From: Psychrobacter immobilis
GTDB lineage: Bacteria; Pseudomonadota; Gammaproteobacteria; Pseudomonadales; Moraxellaceae
Direction of reading: 5' to 3'
DNA: 64,000 nt
NCBI RefSeq assembly: GCF_904846225.1
Contig: NZ_CAJGZJ010000004.1
Coordinates: 124,001-188,000, forward strand
The notes below the pieces were generated by a model. That model was not told where the DNA came from and ran no database searches. It saw only the letters and a program-made list of their open reading frames with translations. Position 1 is the stretch's first letter. Every line of letters starts with the position of its first letter. This document shows positions 7,679 to 18,217 of this stretch, one piece after another. Position numbers and translations under genes: made by a program.

Positions 7679-10600
7679 TTATTCAGCCACGTCAATAGTC
7701 TTTGCTTGCTCATGTAAATCTTGTAGCTTATATACTTCAAATGGCAAGTCAATCGTATACGATTTGCAGACCGCATCTGCCGCGCCTAACGTGGTCACGT
7801 AGAAAACTTTGCCTTGTAGCGCGCTACGGCGAATAGAGAATGAATCCTCTTGTGCTTGCTTGCCTTCAGTGGTGTTGATGATAAGGTCAATCTTGCCATT
7901 TTTCAAGGCATCAACGATATGAGGGCGACCTTCAGTGACTTTATTGATTTGCTCGCATTCAATACCAGCGTCACTCAGTACTTTTTGAGTGCCTGCTGTC
8001 GATACGATATTAAAACCAAAGTCTGCAAGCTGACGAGCGATTGGAGCAATTTGCGCTTTGTCACTATCACGAACTGAAATAAAGACCGTCTTGGTTTCGC
8101 CCTCAGTTGGTAGACCTGGCAGACGCTCGTTACTACCGATAATGGCTTTATAAAATGCTTCGCCGAAGGTTTTGCCCACGCCCATGACTTCGCCTGTTGA
8201 TTTCATCTCAGGGCTCAAGATGGGATCGACACCAGGGAATTTAGCAAATGGGAATACCGCTTCTTTGACCGCGAAAAACGAAGGAACAATCTCAGTCGTA
8301 AATCCTTGGTCTTTTAAAGACGTGCCAGCCATACAGCGTGCAGCGATTTGCGCCAATGATGTACCGATGCATTTAGAAACGAAAGGCACCGTACGTGCGG
8401 CACGTGGGTTCACTTCCAAGATGTACACCGTTTCGCCTTTTACCGCGAACTGTACGTTCATTAGACCAATGACACCAAGCTCTTTTGCCATAGCGACGGT
8501 TTGTGCGCGCATCACATCACATAATTCTTTAGATAGTGAATAGGGCGGTAATGAACAAGCTGAGTCACCAGAGTGAACACCCGCTTGTTCGATATGCTGC
8601 ATGATACCACCGATTATCACGTCTGTACCGTCACACACACAGTCCACATCGACCTCAATCGCATCGTCTAAGAAACGATCTAACAATACTGGCGCCTCAT
8701 TTGACGCTTGTACGGCGGTGCGCAGATAATGTCTTAGCTCGTCTTCGTTGTAGACGATTTCCATCGCGCGACCACCTAATACGTAAGAGGGGCGTACGAC
8801 CAATGGATAACCAACGTCTTTTGCCTTGACCAAACCATCTTCTAAGCTAGTTGCTAGCGCATTGGTTGGTTGAGTAAGGTTCAATTGCTGAATCATATGC
8901 TGGAAGCGTTCGCGGTCTTCTGCGCGGTCAATCGCATCAGGACTCGTACCAATGATTTTGACGCCAGCTGCTTCAAGCGCGCGAGCAAGTTTCAATGGTG
9001 TTTGACCACCAAACTGTACAATTACGCCATCAGGATTTTCGATACGGACGATTTCTAGCACATCCTCTAAGGTAATTGGCTCAAAGTAGAGACGGTCAGA
9101 GGTGTCATAATCGGTTGAAACCGTTTCAGGGTTACAGTTGACCATGATGGTCTCGTAGCCGTCTTCTCGCATCGCAAGGGCCGCGTGTACACAGCAATAA
9201 TCAAATTCGATGCCTTGACCGATACGGTTAGGCCCGCCACCGATAACCATGATTTTTTTGTTATCCGTTGGATTGGCTTCACATTCGCTATCGTATGTCG
9301 AGTACATATAAGCGGTGCTGGTCGCAAATTCTGCTGCACAAGTATCGACGCGCTTATAGACTGGATAGACGTTTAAATCCCAACGCTTTTTACGCAATTG
9401 CTTTTGTGACACACCCAGCAATTTGGCTAAACGCAAATCTGACAAGCCTTTACGCTTAAAGCCACGTAGATTTTTTTCGTTAAGTTCACCAAAGCCAAGC
9501 GATTTTACTGTGGCTTCTGTTTTCACGATGTCTTCAATCTGAACCAAGAACCAAGGATCAATTTTGGTGAGATTAAATACTTCATCGACGCTCATACCAA
9601 TACGGAAAGCATCCGCGATATAGTAAATGCGTTCAGGTGTTGGAATGGTCAAACGATTGGTGATTTCGCTACGGGCTTTATCAGCCGGCACTTTTGATAA
9701 GTCAATTTGCTCATCAAAACCATCATTGCCTGTTTCCATACCACGCAGTGCTTTTTGCATCGATTCTTGGAAGTTACGACCAATCGCCATCACTTCACCA
9801 ACCGATTTCATTTGGGTGGATAAAACACTATCGGCTTGGGCGAATTTTTCAAAGTTAAAACGTGGAATCTTGGTCACGACATAATCGAGTGCAGGCTCAA
9901 AGCTGGCTGGGGTTTTGCCACCAGTGATGTCATTTTGCAATTCATCTAAGGTATAACCAATCGCTAATTTCGCCGCGATTTTGGCAATCGGAAAGCCAGT
10001 CGCTTTTGATGCCAATGCAGACGAACGTGACACGCGTGGGTTCATCTCGATGACGACCATGCGACCCGTGTCAGGGTTGATACCGAACTGTACGTTTGAG
10101 CCGCCTGTTTCGACACCAATCTCACGCAGTACGGCTAATGATGCATTACGCATGATTTGGTATTCTTTATCTGTCAAGGTTTGTGCTGGTGCGACCGTGA
10201 TTGAGTCGCCTGTGTGCACGCCCATTGGGTCAAAGTTTTCGATGGCGCAAATGATGATGCAGTTGTCGTTTTTGTCACGAACCACTTCCATCTCATATTC
10301 TTTCCAACCGATTAATGATTCATCGATAAGGAGCTGATGGTTAGGCGATAAGTCAAAACCGCGCTCACAAATCTCGATGAACTCATCACGGTTATACGCG
10401 ATACCGCCACCTGAGCCGCCCATAGTGAATGACGGACGAATAATACACGGATAACCCATTTTTTCTTGAGTAACAAAGGCTTCTTCCATCGTCTCAGCCG
10501 TTTCAGCACGAGGACATTCAAGACCGATACGTTTCATGGCTTTATCAAATAAGTTGCGATCTTCTGCCATCTCGATTGAGTCTTTGGTCGCGCCAATCAG

Positions 10601-10942
10601 CTCACAATTGTATTTGGTTAATACGCCATGCTTATCCAGCTCTAGCGCACAGTTTAGCGCTGTCTGTCCGCCCATGGTGGGTAATATTGCATCAGGACGT
10701 TCTTTGGCGATGATTTGCTCAACCGTCTGCCATGTAATTGGCTCGATATAGGTCGCATCAGCCATGGCTGGGTCAGTCATAATGGTCGCAGGGTTAGAGT
10801 TGACCAAGATGACGCGGTAGCCTTCTTCTTTTAGTGCTTTACAAGCCTGCGCGCCTGAGTAGTCAAACTCACATGCTTGGCCGATGACGATGGGGCCTGC
10901 GCCAATGATAAGAATGCTTTTTATGTCGGTACGTTTTGGCAT
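7679..10942 (-). CDS. carB: Carbamoyl-phosphate synthase large subunit
   Basis: It makes carbamoyl phosphate for pyrimidines and arginine from bicarbonate, two ATP and ammonia delivered by CarA. It is 1087 residues, slightly above the roughly 1073 of E. coli. Two homologous ATP-grasp halves are plain: [18 protein letters not shown] at the start of the second half mirrors [17 protein letters not shown] in the first, and [18 protein letters not shown] mirrors [15 protein letters not shown]. The C-terminal MGS-like allosteric domain (residues about 950-1075) includes [13 protein letters not shown] and [10 protein letters not shown]. It is 163 bp downstream of carA on the same strand. Confidence 0.98.
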   Translation of the reverse strand: MPKRTDIKSILIIGAGPIVIGQACEFDYSGAQACKALKEEGYRVILVNSNPATIMTDPAMADATYIEPITWQTVEQIIAKERPDAILPTMGGQTALNCALELDKHGVLTKYNCELIGATKDSIEMAEDRNLFDKAMKRIGLECPRAETAETMEEAFVTQEKMGYPCIIRPSFTMGGSGGGIAYNRDEFIEICERGFDLSPNHQLLIDESLIGWKEYEMEVVRDKNDNCIIICAIENFDPMGVHTGDSITVAPAQTLTDKEYQIMRNASLAVLREIGVETGGSNVQFGINPDTGRMVVIEMNPRVSRSSALASKATGFPIAKIAAKLAIGYTLDELQNDITGGKTPASFEPALDYVVTKIPRFNFEKFAQADSVLSTQMKSVGEVMAIGRNFQESMQKALRGMETGNDGFDEQIDLSKVPADKARSEITNRLTIPTPERIYYIADAFRIGMSVDEVFNLTKIDPWFLVQIEDIVKTEATVKSLGFGELNEKNLRGFKRKGLSDLRLAKLLGVSQKQLRKKRWDLNVYPVYKRVDTCAAEFATSTAYMYSTYDSECEANPTDNKKIMVIGGGPNRIGQGIEFDYCCVHAALAMREDGYETIMVNCNPETVSTDYDTSDRLYFEPITLEDVLEIVRIENPDGVIVQFGGQTPLKLARALEAAGVKIIGTSPDAIDRAEDRERFQHMIQQLNLTQPTNALATSLEDGLVKAKDVGYPLVVRPSYVLGGRAMEIVYNEDELRHYLRTAVQASNEAPVLLDRFLDDAIEVDVDCVCDGTDVIIGGIMQHIEQAGVHSGDSACSLPPYSLSKELCDVMRAQTVAMAKELGVIGLMNVQFAVKGETVYILEVNPRAARTVPFVSKCIGTSLAQIAARCMAGTSLKDQGFTTEIVPSFFAVKEAVFPFAKFPGVDPILSPEMKSTGEVMGVGKTFGEAFYKAIIGSNERLPGLPTEGETKTVFISVRDSDKAQIAPIARQLADFGFNIVSTAGTQKVLSDAGIECEQINKVTEGRPHIVDALKNGKIDLIINTTEGKQAQEDSFSIRRSALQGKVFYVTTLGAADAVCKSYTIDLPFEVYKLQDLHEQAKTIDVAE

Positions 10943-11105
10943 AGTTAGGGCTACCTTCGTTAGTATGATGTTTTAATTTATTTATAATTTGAATAAGTAC
11001 TATCGTATTTTGCGTAGGTCAGCTTAAACCATCGTTCGTGATCTAAGCTATATAACGAATATCTACTGATTGCTAATGGCTTATAGTTAAAAGCTACTTA
11101 ACAGC

Positions 11106-12338
11106 TTACGCTTTAGCCTTAGCCATCATCTCAGCAAACTTATCAAACAGTGGCGCACAGTCATGTGGACCAGGGCTGGCTTCTGGGTGACCTTGGAAGC
11201 TAAACACAGGCTTATTGGTCAGCTCGATGCCTTGGTTGGTACCATCAAATAGTGAACGATGCGTAGATTTGACGTTGTCTGGCAATGTATTTTCATCAAC
11301 CGCAAAACCATGGTTTTGACTGGTAATCATCACCGTGCCTGTCGCTAGATCTTGTACTGGATGGTTAGCACCATGATGGCCCGTTTTCATTTTGATAGTG
11401 TTTGCGCCGCTGGCAAGACCAATCAGCTGATGACCTAAGCAAATGCCAAAAGTGGGAATGTTCGTCTCTTCAATGATGTGACGGACCGCATCGATGGCAT
11501 AATCACAAGCCGCAGGATCACCAGGGCCGTTTGATAAGAAGATACCGTCTGGGTTCATTGCGAGCACGTCTGCGATAGGCGTTTGGGCTGGTACAACTGT
11601 CACATGACAACCACGGTCTACGAGCATACGCAAGATATTGGTTTTACTACCGAAGTCATAAGCCACGACATTGTATTTTGCATCAATATGAGTGCCCAGC
11701 TGCTTAAAGAAGCCGCCCGTACCACTGTCGTGACTGCCTATTAGATCACGATTGAGAAGGGTATCTGATAAATCCCATGTACCCGCTGTCCATTCAAAGC
11801 TCTCTGTCGTGCAGCACTCTTTTGCCAAATCCATACCTTCGAGACCAGCAAATGCTTGTGCCAGTTTGATCGCTTGTTGCTCATCGTCGCTGCTAATCGT
11901 CTCACCGTCTGATGCAGTCATAATACAGCCGTTCTGCGCGCCTTTATCACGTAGTAGACGAGTCAGCTGGCGTGTATCGATTTCAGCGATAGCCACTGTC
12001 TCGTTACGCTGTAGATAGTCGCTCAGTGATTCAGAATTACGGAAATTTGAGGTAACCATGGTTGCGTCACGGATGATGAGACCGTCGGCCCATATTTGAT
12101 GGCCATTACCAGACTCGGTGTCCTCGCTGTTGGTGCCAGTGTTGCCGATGTGCGGATAGGTGAGGGTGACCAATTGACGCGCGTAGCTTGGGTCAGTTAG
12201 GATTTCTTGATACCCTGTCATGGCTGTATTAAATACCACCTCACCGACACGATGACCAAGGCTGCCGATACTGACACCGCGAAAAATCGTACCGTCTGCT
12301 AGTGCCAAAATTGCTTGTATTTCTGTCGATGAATTCAA
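11106..12338 (-). CDS. carA: Carbamoyl-phosphate synthase small subunit (glutaminase)
   Basis: The class I glutamine amidotransferase subunit that feeds ammonia to CarB. The N-terminal domain opens [15 protein letters not shown] and has [21 protein letters not shown]. The amidotransferase domain has the nucleophile Cys in [13 protein letters not shown] and the His-Glu pair in [13 protein letters not shown]. It is 410 residues, slightly longer than E. coli CarA. The start is a TTG: no ATG lies nearby, and GGAGG sits 6 nt before it, so TTG initiation is well supported. It is first of carA-carB. The intergenic stretch upstream (12339-12655) shows no feature I can name with confidence. Confidence 0.97.
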   Translation of the reverse strand: MNSSTEIQAILALADGTIFRGVSIGSLGHRVGEVVFNTAMTGYQEILTDPSYARQLVTLTYPHIGNTGTNSEDTESGNGHQIWADGLIIRDATMVTSNFRNSESLSDYLQRNETVAIAEIDTRQLTRLLRDKGAQNGCIMTASDGETISSDDEQQAIKLAQAFAGLEGMDLAKECCTTESFEWTAGTWDLSDTLLNRDLIGSHDSGTGGFFKQLGTHIDAKYNVVAYDFGSKTNILRMLVDRGCHVTVVPAQTPIADVLAMNPDGIFLSNGPGDPAACDYAIDAVRHIIEETNIPTFGICLGHQLIGLASGANTIKMKTGHHGANHPVQDLATGTVMITSQNHGFAVDENTLPDNVKSTHRSLFDGTNQGIELTNKPVFSFQGHPEASPGPHDCAPLFDKFAEMMAKAKA

Positions 12339-12655
12339 GGGTTGCCTCCGCTATTATGTGTGAGTGCCATCATTTTTTGCGATAAATTTTTTGATCAAAA
12401 TGCCTCTTTATATCTATCTAACTGTTGCTAAATAAGTATAAAAAAAGAACTAACCCTAAAATTTTTCCACAAAAAAGCGAGAAGACATTATTGATGAAAA
12501 CTACAAAACTCACTAGATAGTGAATAGGTAACTTGCATCATGTCCGCTCGCTTAGGCACAGATTTTGCGCATTATACTAAAATTTTTGCTTAAGGGCCAG
12601 TGTTTATAAATATTGCCGCAAAATCAGCATCTGTAAAAAATTTGCAAAGCTGATT

Positions 12656-12827
12656 AGGGCGTGTCCTCAATCTGAAAATGGTGATAAAAATAAGATAAAT
12701 GACAGCCAAACAAGGAAAATAGTGCAGATAATATCGAGATATTGACTAGCTATTTGACGACGTTTGGTAAGATTTAGCTATTTTTAGCCCATTTATTCGC
12801 TTTTGTTCAGATTGAGGACATGCCCTA
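12656..12827. repeat. MITE-like element, copy A
   Basis: A 172-bp non-coding element with imperfect terminal inverted repeats of about 24 bp. The left end is TTAGGGCGTGTCCTCAATCT; the right end mirrors it with one change in the first 20 bases. TA flanks both ends. The interior is AT-rich and matches copies B (51602-51773) and C (53301-53473) more loosely than those match each other. No transposase is present. Confidence 0.75.
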
Positions 12828-12839
12828 ATATTGTAGAAG

Positions 12840-13391
12840 CTATGGGAATTCGTAATGAACGCTTAAGCCATAATAATCTGGCGCTAAGTCAGTAGCGATA
12901 TGCAACTGGTCACTATAGCTTTTGGTTAAGTATAGACTGCTGGCAATACCTAATGCCGCTCCTGCTAGCACATCAGTGGTGTCGTGTTGATCGGATTCAA
13001 TGCGGCTATAAGCGACAAGACCTGCCCCTACATAAGCGGGGATACTGTATTGTAGTCCATAACGCTTATGGATAAAGCTAGCCCCTTGGAAGGCTACGGA
13101 GGTATGCCCCGATGGAAAAGAATTATTATCTTCACCATTGGGTCGCTCTTTATTGACAGTCAATTTAAGCGCTTGAGTTGCAGCAATGTTAGTTGCAAAT
13201 GATTTATAAAATTGCTGACGACCCGCTTTATCATCCATATAATAAGTGCTACCGTAGGCAATCGCTGGGATAGCAACAGCTATAATATTACCTGCACGCT
13301 CAATATCGGAGTTATTAGCAGCGCAAATCGGACTGGTCATTATCAAGCCTGACGATAATAACAGTAGTGCAGCTTGTTTTTTGTGGCTCAT
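12840..13391 (-). CDS. PAP2-family phosphatase, exported
   Basis: Type 2 phosphatidic acid phosphatase-like protein. The three catalytic blocks are visible: K-x6-RP (KLTVNKERP), PSGHTS, and SR-x5-H-x3-D (SRIESDQHDTTD). Substrates are typically lipid phosphates such as undecaprenyl pyrophosphate or phosphatidic acid at the periplasmic side. A longer open frame begins at 13496, but the ATG at 13391 has AGGAATGAGG before it and starts a clean signal peptide (KKQAALLLLSSGLIMTSPIC, then A). The mature protein has weak hydrophobic segments, so it may be periplasmic or membrane-bound. It stands alone, next to MITE copy A. Confidence 0.85.
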   Translation of the reverse strand: MSHKKQAALLLLSSGLIMTSPICAANNSDIERAGNIIAVAIPAIAYGSTYYMDDKAGRQQFYKSFATNIAATQALKLTVNKERPNGEDNNSFPSGHTSVAFQGASFIHKRYGLQYSIPAYVGAGLVAYSRIESDQHDTTDVLAGAALGIASSLYLTKSYSDQLHIATDLAPDYYGLSVHYEFP

Positions 13392-13653
13392 AGCCTCATT
13401 CCTAAAGATGTTTTTGCTATAATTTGCTACTACAGATGGCAAGATGCTATTAATAACTAATAACGCTTTTTCAGTAATGATTTTAGCGATCAGCAATGTC
13501 TATTTGTAAATCATCAAACAGATGCTAGTGGCTTGTCATTGTCTTCTTGAGATAATCAGTTTGACTGGTCTTAATTCTGCGGCGATTGTACTATAAAATT
13601 TAGCTAATTTTTTATATCATCGAACACTTATTAATAAAAACTAAGGATAGACT

Positions 13654-14190
13654 ATGATTTATCAATATTTAGACAAAGTCCCTGAATTCGCGGTACCATT
13701 TAATGGTTGGGTGGCAGACTCAGCGCAGGTGATTGGTGATGTATATTTAGGGCATCAAGCCAGCATTTGGTTTGGCGCGGTGTTACGCGGTGATAATGAA
13801 CGTATTCACATCGGTGACTACAGTAATGTACAAGAAAACAGCGTCATCCATACGGATGCAGGCGTGCACGCAAAAATTGGTAATTATGTCACGATTGGTC
13901 ACTTAGCGATGCTACACGGTTGCGAAATCGGTGACAATAGTTTGATTGGTATTGGCGCAGTTGTATTAAATAATGCCAAAATTGGAAAAAACTGTCTAAT
14001 TGGTGCCAAAGCATTGGTCACTGAGGGTCAGCAGATTCCAGATAATTCATTGGTCATGGGCGCGCCTGCAAAAGTGGTCAAGACACTGACCGATGAGCAG
14101 GCAGCCATGCTAAAAGCATCAGCAATGCATTATGCGGAGCGTTGTCAAAAGTTTAAAACAGGTCTAAAAGAAATCGCCATGCCAAACTAG
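13654..14190 (+). CDS. Gamma-class carbonic anhydrase-like hexapeptide protein
   Basis: A left-handed beta-helix protein of 178 residues, the usual length for the YrdA/PaaY/CaiE group. Hexapeptide repeats run through residues 25-150 (ADSAQVIGDVYLGHQASIWF; IGDYSNVQENSVIHTD; IGAVVLNNAKIGKNCLIGAK). The metal-binding His are seen in SVIHTD, TIGHLAMLHG (two His) and the RGDNERIHIG block. Ribosome site AAGGATAG. Activity could be carbonic anhydrase or thioesterase-like; the sequence does not decide. Confidence 0.88.
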   Translation: MIYQYLDKVPEFAVPFNGWVADSAQVIGDVYLGHQASIWFGAVLRGDNERIHIGDYSNVQENSVIHTDAGVHAKIGNYVTIGHLAMLHGCEIGDNSLIGIGAVVLNNAKIGKNCLIGAKALVTEGQQIPDNSLVMGAPAKVVKTLTDEQAAMLKASAMHYAERCQKFKTGLKEIAMPN

Positions 14191-14290
14191 ATTCTGCCAT
14201 CAGAGAGTATATGATGCGTTTAATGAGGCTGAACCAAATGCGCTTAAGATCAGCCATTTCAAAATAGCTGATTTTTGCCAAACATTAAAT

Positions 14291-14740
14291 TTATGCCATC
14301 AGCATCATTACCAGCCAAATAATGGCAAAAATGATAATACCAATAACAAGACCGCGAAAAATATCATGGCGTACAGAATAGTCATTGAGATAAGCGTTAT
14401 TATTGGTCGCATCGTCGATACTCAATGCGTTGACGCTTTCAGCACCAGCAGATTTGCCAACGATAAAACCTAGTAAAGCCCCAAGTATCAACATGAAAGG
14501 CGTGAACAACCAAAAAATATCGCCGTTACCACTACCAAATATTGAGCGGATGACCACAATAGCCATGTCAATGAGTAAGCCGCCAAAGCCGTACATCAAA
14601 CCGTTCAAAAGCGCGTAAATCGTACGATCTAAGGTTGACTGATAGCTATTACCTAGTTGACGCTGCCTGATTTCTCTAATTGAGCGAGCAGGGCGACGTG
14701 GTCTACGGGACAAGTGGTTTTTATTACTGAGCAATTTCAT
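14291..14740 (-). CDS. Small inner-membrane protein, three TM segments
   Basis: It is 149 residues from the ATG at 14740, which has GAGGGAC 4 nt upstream; a longer frame reaches 14830 but lacks such a site. The N-terminal 40 residues are strongly basic (HLSRRPRRPARSIREIRQRQ). Hydrophobic stretches follow at about residues 48-75, 82-105 and 127-149, so it is likely an inner-membrane protein with a cytoplasmic basic tail. The family is not recognised. Confidence 0.6.
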   Translation of the reverse strand: MKLLSNKNHLSRRPRRPARSIREIRQRQLGNSYQSTLDRTIYALLNGLMYGFGGLLIDMAIVVIRSIFGSGNGDIFWLFTPFMLILGALLGFIVGKSAGAESVNALSIDDATNNNAYLNDYSVRHDIFRGLVIGIIIFAIIWLVMMLMA

Positions 14741-14941
14741 AAAGTCCCTCAAAATTTTCATTAACGCAGTAGATACTATTATATAAAATAAGCTACCATG
14801 ATTTTGCTTGGCGCGGCGTAATATTCTCAAAAACTTATTGATGACGTTTTTTATTTATAACGTCAATTTTTCTATTCATGCAATCGTTTATAACCAGTAC
14901 TAAAAATTCTATCTTTTAACAAACCACGATAAGGTCTCATT

Positions 14942-15643
14942 ATGCAGACAAATCAAGCACAGCGTTCTCAAAAAGAATTGGCATTATTTGATTTAGACCA
15001 TACTTTGCTAGATGTTGATAGCGACTATCTGTGGGGTGAATATATCGTCAAGCACAATCTTGTCGACGAAGCTGAATATCGCACGGCCAATCAGAAGTTT
15101 TATCAAGATTATATCGAAGGCACGCTGGATGCAACTGAGTACAATGAGTTTGTCGCCCAGTTTTTGAGTAGTCTGCCACTAGATAGATTGCATGAGCTGC
15201 GGGAAGACTATATTAAAAGTGAAATCGAGCCGCATATTCGTCCGAAAGCGATGGAGGTATTGTGTCAGCACATTGAGCGTGGTCATGATGTCGTGATTAT
15301 CTCTGCAACCAATGATTTTGTGGTTTCTGCTATTGCGAAACGATTTGGTATTGAAGATGCCAATGTGTTATCGACTCCACTTGAGATTAAAAACGAGCGC
15401 TACACAGGTAAATTGACGGATAAACCAAATTTTAAAGAAGGTAAGATTTATCACCTCAATAAATGGCTCGATAAGCAGCAAGCAGCCGGTATGACGTTTG
15501 AGAAGACGTATGCTTATTCAGACTCCAAAAATGACATTCCTTTGCTTGAATGGGCAGACGTGGCTATTTGTGTGTCACCTGATGAGTCATTACATGCGCA
15601 TGCGCTCGCCCATCGCTGGGCAGTAGAAGATTGGTCAATGTAG
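14942..15643 (+). CDS. HAD-superfamily hydrolase, subfamily IB
   Basis: A SerB-like phosphatase of 233 residues. Motif I is ALFDLDHTLLD (nucleophile Asp and acid Asp). Motif II is VVIISATNDFV, and motifs III/IV are YAYSDSKNDIPLLEWAD. The alpha-helical cap lies between residues 25 and 95. Subfamily IB members hydrolyse phosphoserine, histidinol phosphate or small phosphomonoesters; the specific substrate is open. It lies 279 bp before prfB, separated by a dispersed repeat. Confidence 0.85.
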   Translation: MQTNQAQRSQKELALFDLDHTLLDVDSDYLWGEYIVKHNLVDEAEYRTANQKFYQDYIEGTLDATEYNEFVAQFLSSLPLDRLHELREDYIKSEIEPHIRPKAMEVLCQHIERGHDVVIISATNDFVVSAIAKRFGIEDANVLSTPLEIKNERYTGKLTDKPNFKEGKIYHLNKWLDKQQAAGMTFEKTYAYSDSKNDIPLLEWADVAICVSPDESLHAHALAHRWAVEDWSM

Positions 15644-15699
15644 TTTGTTCAATGTATGGTCAATATCGTCAACACTACATAAAATAAGGTCAAATACTA

Positions 15700-15800
15700 T
15701 CATGCGCTACTGGGATAAGTTTTCCTTACTTGCTGTGCCTGCGCAGACAGAGGCGGCGCAAAAATTATCCAGTAGCACTGTGATTATTTTATAGTGTATG
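15700..15800. repeat. Dispersed palindromic repeat, copy 2
   Basis: The core runs from CTACTGGGATAAGTTTTCC through TTGCTGTGCCTGCGCAGACA to TTATCCAGTAGCACTG. The outer arms (CTACTGGGATAA / TTATCCAGTAG) are inverted and enclose the shared TTGCTGT...CAGAGGC centre. A TAGTGT/GTCAA-type edge follows near 15810. Confidence 0.75.
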
Positions 15801-15875
15801 TCAATAGCAATTAGCCAACCATTTGATCTTAATCTCATTTAAAATAGCACCGTATTTATTATGCATTTATCATGC

Positions 15876-15919
15876 AAAAAACAGGCATTATTCAAAAACA
15901 GGCATCATTTAAAAACAGG
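15876..15919 (+). repeat. Short tandem repeats in the prfB leader
   Basis: Units of 17-18 bp built on AAAAACAGGCATYATT occur twice, followed by a third partial AAAAACAGG. The last unit supplies the AGGA ribosome site 5 nt before the prfB ATG. Copy-number change would alter leader length but not the site itself. Confidence 0.6.
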
Positions 15920-15926
15920 AAAATTT

Positions 15927-17022
15927 ATGGAAATCAATCCGTATCAAGAACAAATCAAAGATTTATCCGAGCGTGGGCAGGATTTGCGGAGGTATCTTTG
16001 ACTTCGATGGTAAGCAAGAACGCTTAGAAGAAGTCAATTTAGAATTAGAAAATCCCGAGCTATGGAACGATCCAGAGCGTGCGACCAAGATTAATAAAGA
16101 AAAAAGTCATCTTGATGGTGTCATTGATGTCGTGGTCTCACTAGAAACCACGTTAGAAGATGCGTCTGCGATGCTAGAGCTGGCAGTAGAAGAAGACGAT
16201 GCGTCACTGCTTGCTGATGTGCAAAGCGAGCTGGACAATGCAGAAAAACGCGTTGCGGATTTAGAGTTTCGTCGCATGTTTAGTGGTGAGATGGACGCGA
16301 ACAACTGCTACTTGGATATCCAGTCAGGCAGTGGCGGTACAGAGGCGCAAGATTGGGCAGAAATGCTGCTGCGTATGTACACACGCTGGGCAGAAGCTCA
16401 CGACTTCAAGGTTGATGTGATCGAAGTCTCCGCTGGCGGTGTCGCTGGAATTAAATCAGCGACCATTGAGATCAAAGGCGATTATGCCTTTGGTTGGCTT
16501 CGTACCGAGATTGGTGTACATCGTCTCGTACGCAAATCACCGTTTGATAGTAACAATGGCCGTCATACGTCATTTGCCGCCGTTTTTGTCTCGCCTGAAA
16601 TCGATGATAATGTCGATATTGATATCAATCCGGCTGACTTGCGCATCGATACTTATCGTTCATCGGGTGCGGGTGGTCAGCACGTCAACACCACTGATTC
16701 TGCCGTTCGTATTACCCATGAGCCGAGTGGGGTGGTGGTGACCTGTCAAAACGAGCGTAGCCAACACGGTAACAAAGCAACTGCCATGAAAATGCTGCGT
16801 GCCAAGCTGTATGAGCTTGAAATGCAAAAACGGATGGAAAAACAGCAAGCGGTTGAAGATGGCAAATCCGACGTTGGTTGGGGCAGTCAAATTCGCTCTT
16901 ATGTATTGGATGACTCACGTATTAAGGATTTGCGTACTGGCGTCGAGACTTTTAATACCGGTGCTGTGCTCGATGGCGACCTCGATCAATTTATCGAAGC
17001 GAGTCTAAAAGCAGGTCTATAA
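15927..17022 (+). CDS. prfB: Peptide chain release factor 2, with programmed +1 frameshift
   Basis: It recognises UAA/UGA and releases the peptide. Translation starts at ATG 15927 ([20 protein letters not shown]), runs 24 codons to an in-frame UGA at 15999-16001, then shifts +1 to continue [13 protein letters not shown]; the total is about 364 residues. The shift signal is the standard one: GGAGG, 3 nt, CTT TGA C. The codon-recognition tripeptide SPF (RKSPFDSN) and the catalytic GGQ ([14 protein letters not shown]) are present. An open frame starting at 15973 is an artefact of ignoring the shift. Efficient UGA termination by RF2 limits shifting, so the gene should be autoregulated. Confidence 0.97.
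15988..16001 (+). promoter_or_regulatory. prfB recoding site
   Basis: The internal Shine-Dalgarno GGAGG (15988-15992), three nucleotides TAT, slippery CTT and stop TGA followed by C match the conserved RF2 autoregulatory frameshift signal. The stop is codon 25, one codon earlier than in E. coli. Confidence 0.95.
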
Positions 17023-17066
17023 AAACATCTTTGAAATATTACCTAAAACCTTATTAAGGAACCATT

Positions 17067-17351
17067 ATGCCAAGCGTTAATAATTATTTTGATAATAAAG
17101 TCACTTCTATTGCTTTCCAAACAGCAACTAAGCCAGCTACTGTTGGTGTGATGGAAATTGGTGAGTACGAATTTGGTACTAGCGAATTCGAAACCATGAG
17201 CGTGGTTAGCGGCGCATTGACGGTCAAGCTACCAGAAAGTGATGACTGGCAAACCTTTAACGCTGGCGAGCAATTTACCGTTGACGCCAATAAAAAGTTT
17301 CAGGTAAAAGTAGACGTCGAAACCGCTTATTTATGTGTGTATGGTAAATAA
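17067..17351 (+). CDS. ppnP: Pyrimidine/purine nucleoside phosphorylase
   Basis: It is 94 residues, the normal size of the PpnP (YaiE, DUF1255) cupin family, which phosphorolyses several nucleosides to free base and ribose 1-phosphate. Family features are [17 protein letters not shown] at the start, the [20 protein letters not shown] block, and the ending [13 protein letters not shown]. Ribosome site AAGGAACC. It follows prfB by 44 bp and may be read from the same transcript; a strong terminator follows. Confidence 0.93.
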   Translation: MPSVNNYFDNKVTSIAFQTATKPATVGVMEIGEYEFGTSEFETMSVVSGALTVKLPESDDWQTFNAGEQFTVDANKKFQVKVDVETAYLCVYGK

Positions 17352-17404
17352 CATTTGTTAAGTTAAAACTACATTTATATGACTAACGCTGTCTTAAAAC
17401 AACC

Positions 17405-17437
17405 AACGCCAAGTATCTAACGCTTGGCGTTTTTTAT
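17405..17437 (+). terminator. Terminator after ppnP
   Basis: The stem AACGCCAAG / CTTGGCGTT is followed by a T run (TTTTTAT) on the plus strand. It closes the prfB-ppnP unit. Confidence 0.85.
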
Positions 17438-17467
17438 GGATATTATTTGAGCAAAATTTATCGATAT

Positions 17468-17600
17468 GCAGTCGGTTAAAAGTTAAATCGACGCACTGAT
17501 AGTCAGTTACTACTGGTATAAATTTTCCTCGCTTGCTGTGTCGTTGCTGACAGAGGCTTCGAAATATTCATCCCAGTAGTACTGTCGCGCTTTTGAATTT
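17468..17600. repeat. Dispersed palindromic repeat, copy 3
   Basis: Runs from CAGTCGGTTAAAAGTTAAAT through TACTACTGGTATAAATTTT and GCTTGCTGTGTCGTTGCTGA to CCCAGTAGTACTGTCGCGC. The inverted arms TACTACTGG / CCCAGTAGTA enclose the conserved core. It is closest to copy 4 (reverse orientation), about 80 percent alike by eye. Confidence 0.75.
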
Positions 17601-17624
17601 TTTTGATTATAGAGTGAATCAAAC

Positions 17625-18077
17625 TCATAAGGTTTTACTATACTGAACCACATCGGTCTTAGTCGCTATCTTTTCATAAAGTGTACGAGCTGATGTGTTG
17701 CTTTCTTGAGTATGCCAATAGACACGGTTGCAGTTTTTTTGCTTGGCAAAGTCGTACACATACTCAATCAACGCTCGCCCCACGCCTTGCCCGCGCACAG
17801 ACTCACTAACGTACAAATCCTCTAGATAACAACACTCTGTAGTATTCCAAGTATTGGGACGCAGCACCACGTGAGTGATGCCTACCAAGATATCATTTTT
17901 CCACGCCCCAAAGCCATAGATAGCTAAGTCTTTATCTAGTAAATTGAGCCATGTATGTTCAGTTGTGCTAAGTGGTAATACCGTTTCATAAAACGTCAGA
18001 TAACGTTGCCACAATTCTAACCAAAGGTCGTAATCAGCTTTAGATAATGGTGTTATTTTTACAGATGAATTTGTCAT
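17625..18077 (-). CDS. GNAT-family N-acetyltransferase
   Basis: It is 150 residues, normal for the fold. The acetyl-CoA pyrophosphate loop R-G-x-G-x-G/A is seen in SVRGQGVGRALIEYVYDFA (about residues 95-113), preceded by the beta-strand CCYLEDLYVSESV and followed by VYWHTQESNTSARTLYEKI, typical of diamine/aminoglycoside-like GNATs. The substrate cannot be assigned. It reads toward repeat copy 3, and its upstream region faces topoisomerase IB, so the two genes are divergent. Confidence 0.85.
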   Translation of the reverse strand: MTNSSVKITPLSKADYDLWLELWQRYLTFYETVLPLSTTEHTWLNLLDKDLAIYGFGAWKNDILVGITHVVLRPNTWNTTECCYLEDLYVSESVRGQGVGRALIEYVYDFAKQKNCNRVYWHTQESNTSARTLYEKIATKTDVVQYSKTL

Positions 18078-18217
18078 AATTTTTTCAACTTAAGTTTTAA
18101 TTTTTGCTAAATTATGCCTCAAAAACGAATAGTTTAGAACCCTTGTATCCATTTTATTTTACACAGGATTACACTTTATCCGTGGCAAACAAACAGCAAA
18201 AATAGCCTGAATTCATT

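Noticed and set aside
9627..9884. Open frame antisense to carB
   Set aside because: No start signal and fully inside a conserved enzyme gene.
15973..17022. prfB read as a 349-codon gene starting at 15973
   Set aside because: The true gene starts at 15927 and uses the programmed frameshift; the apparent start overlaps the zero-frame region.
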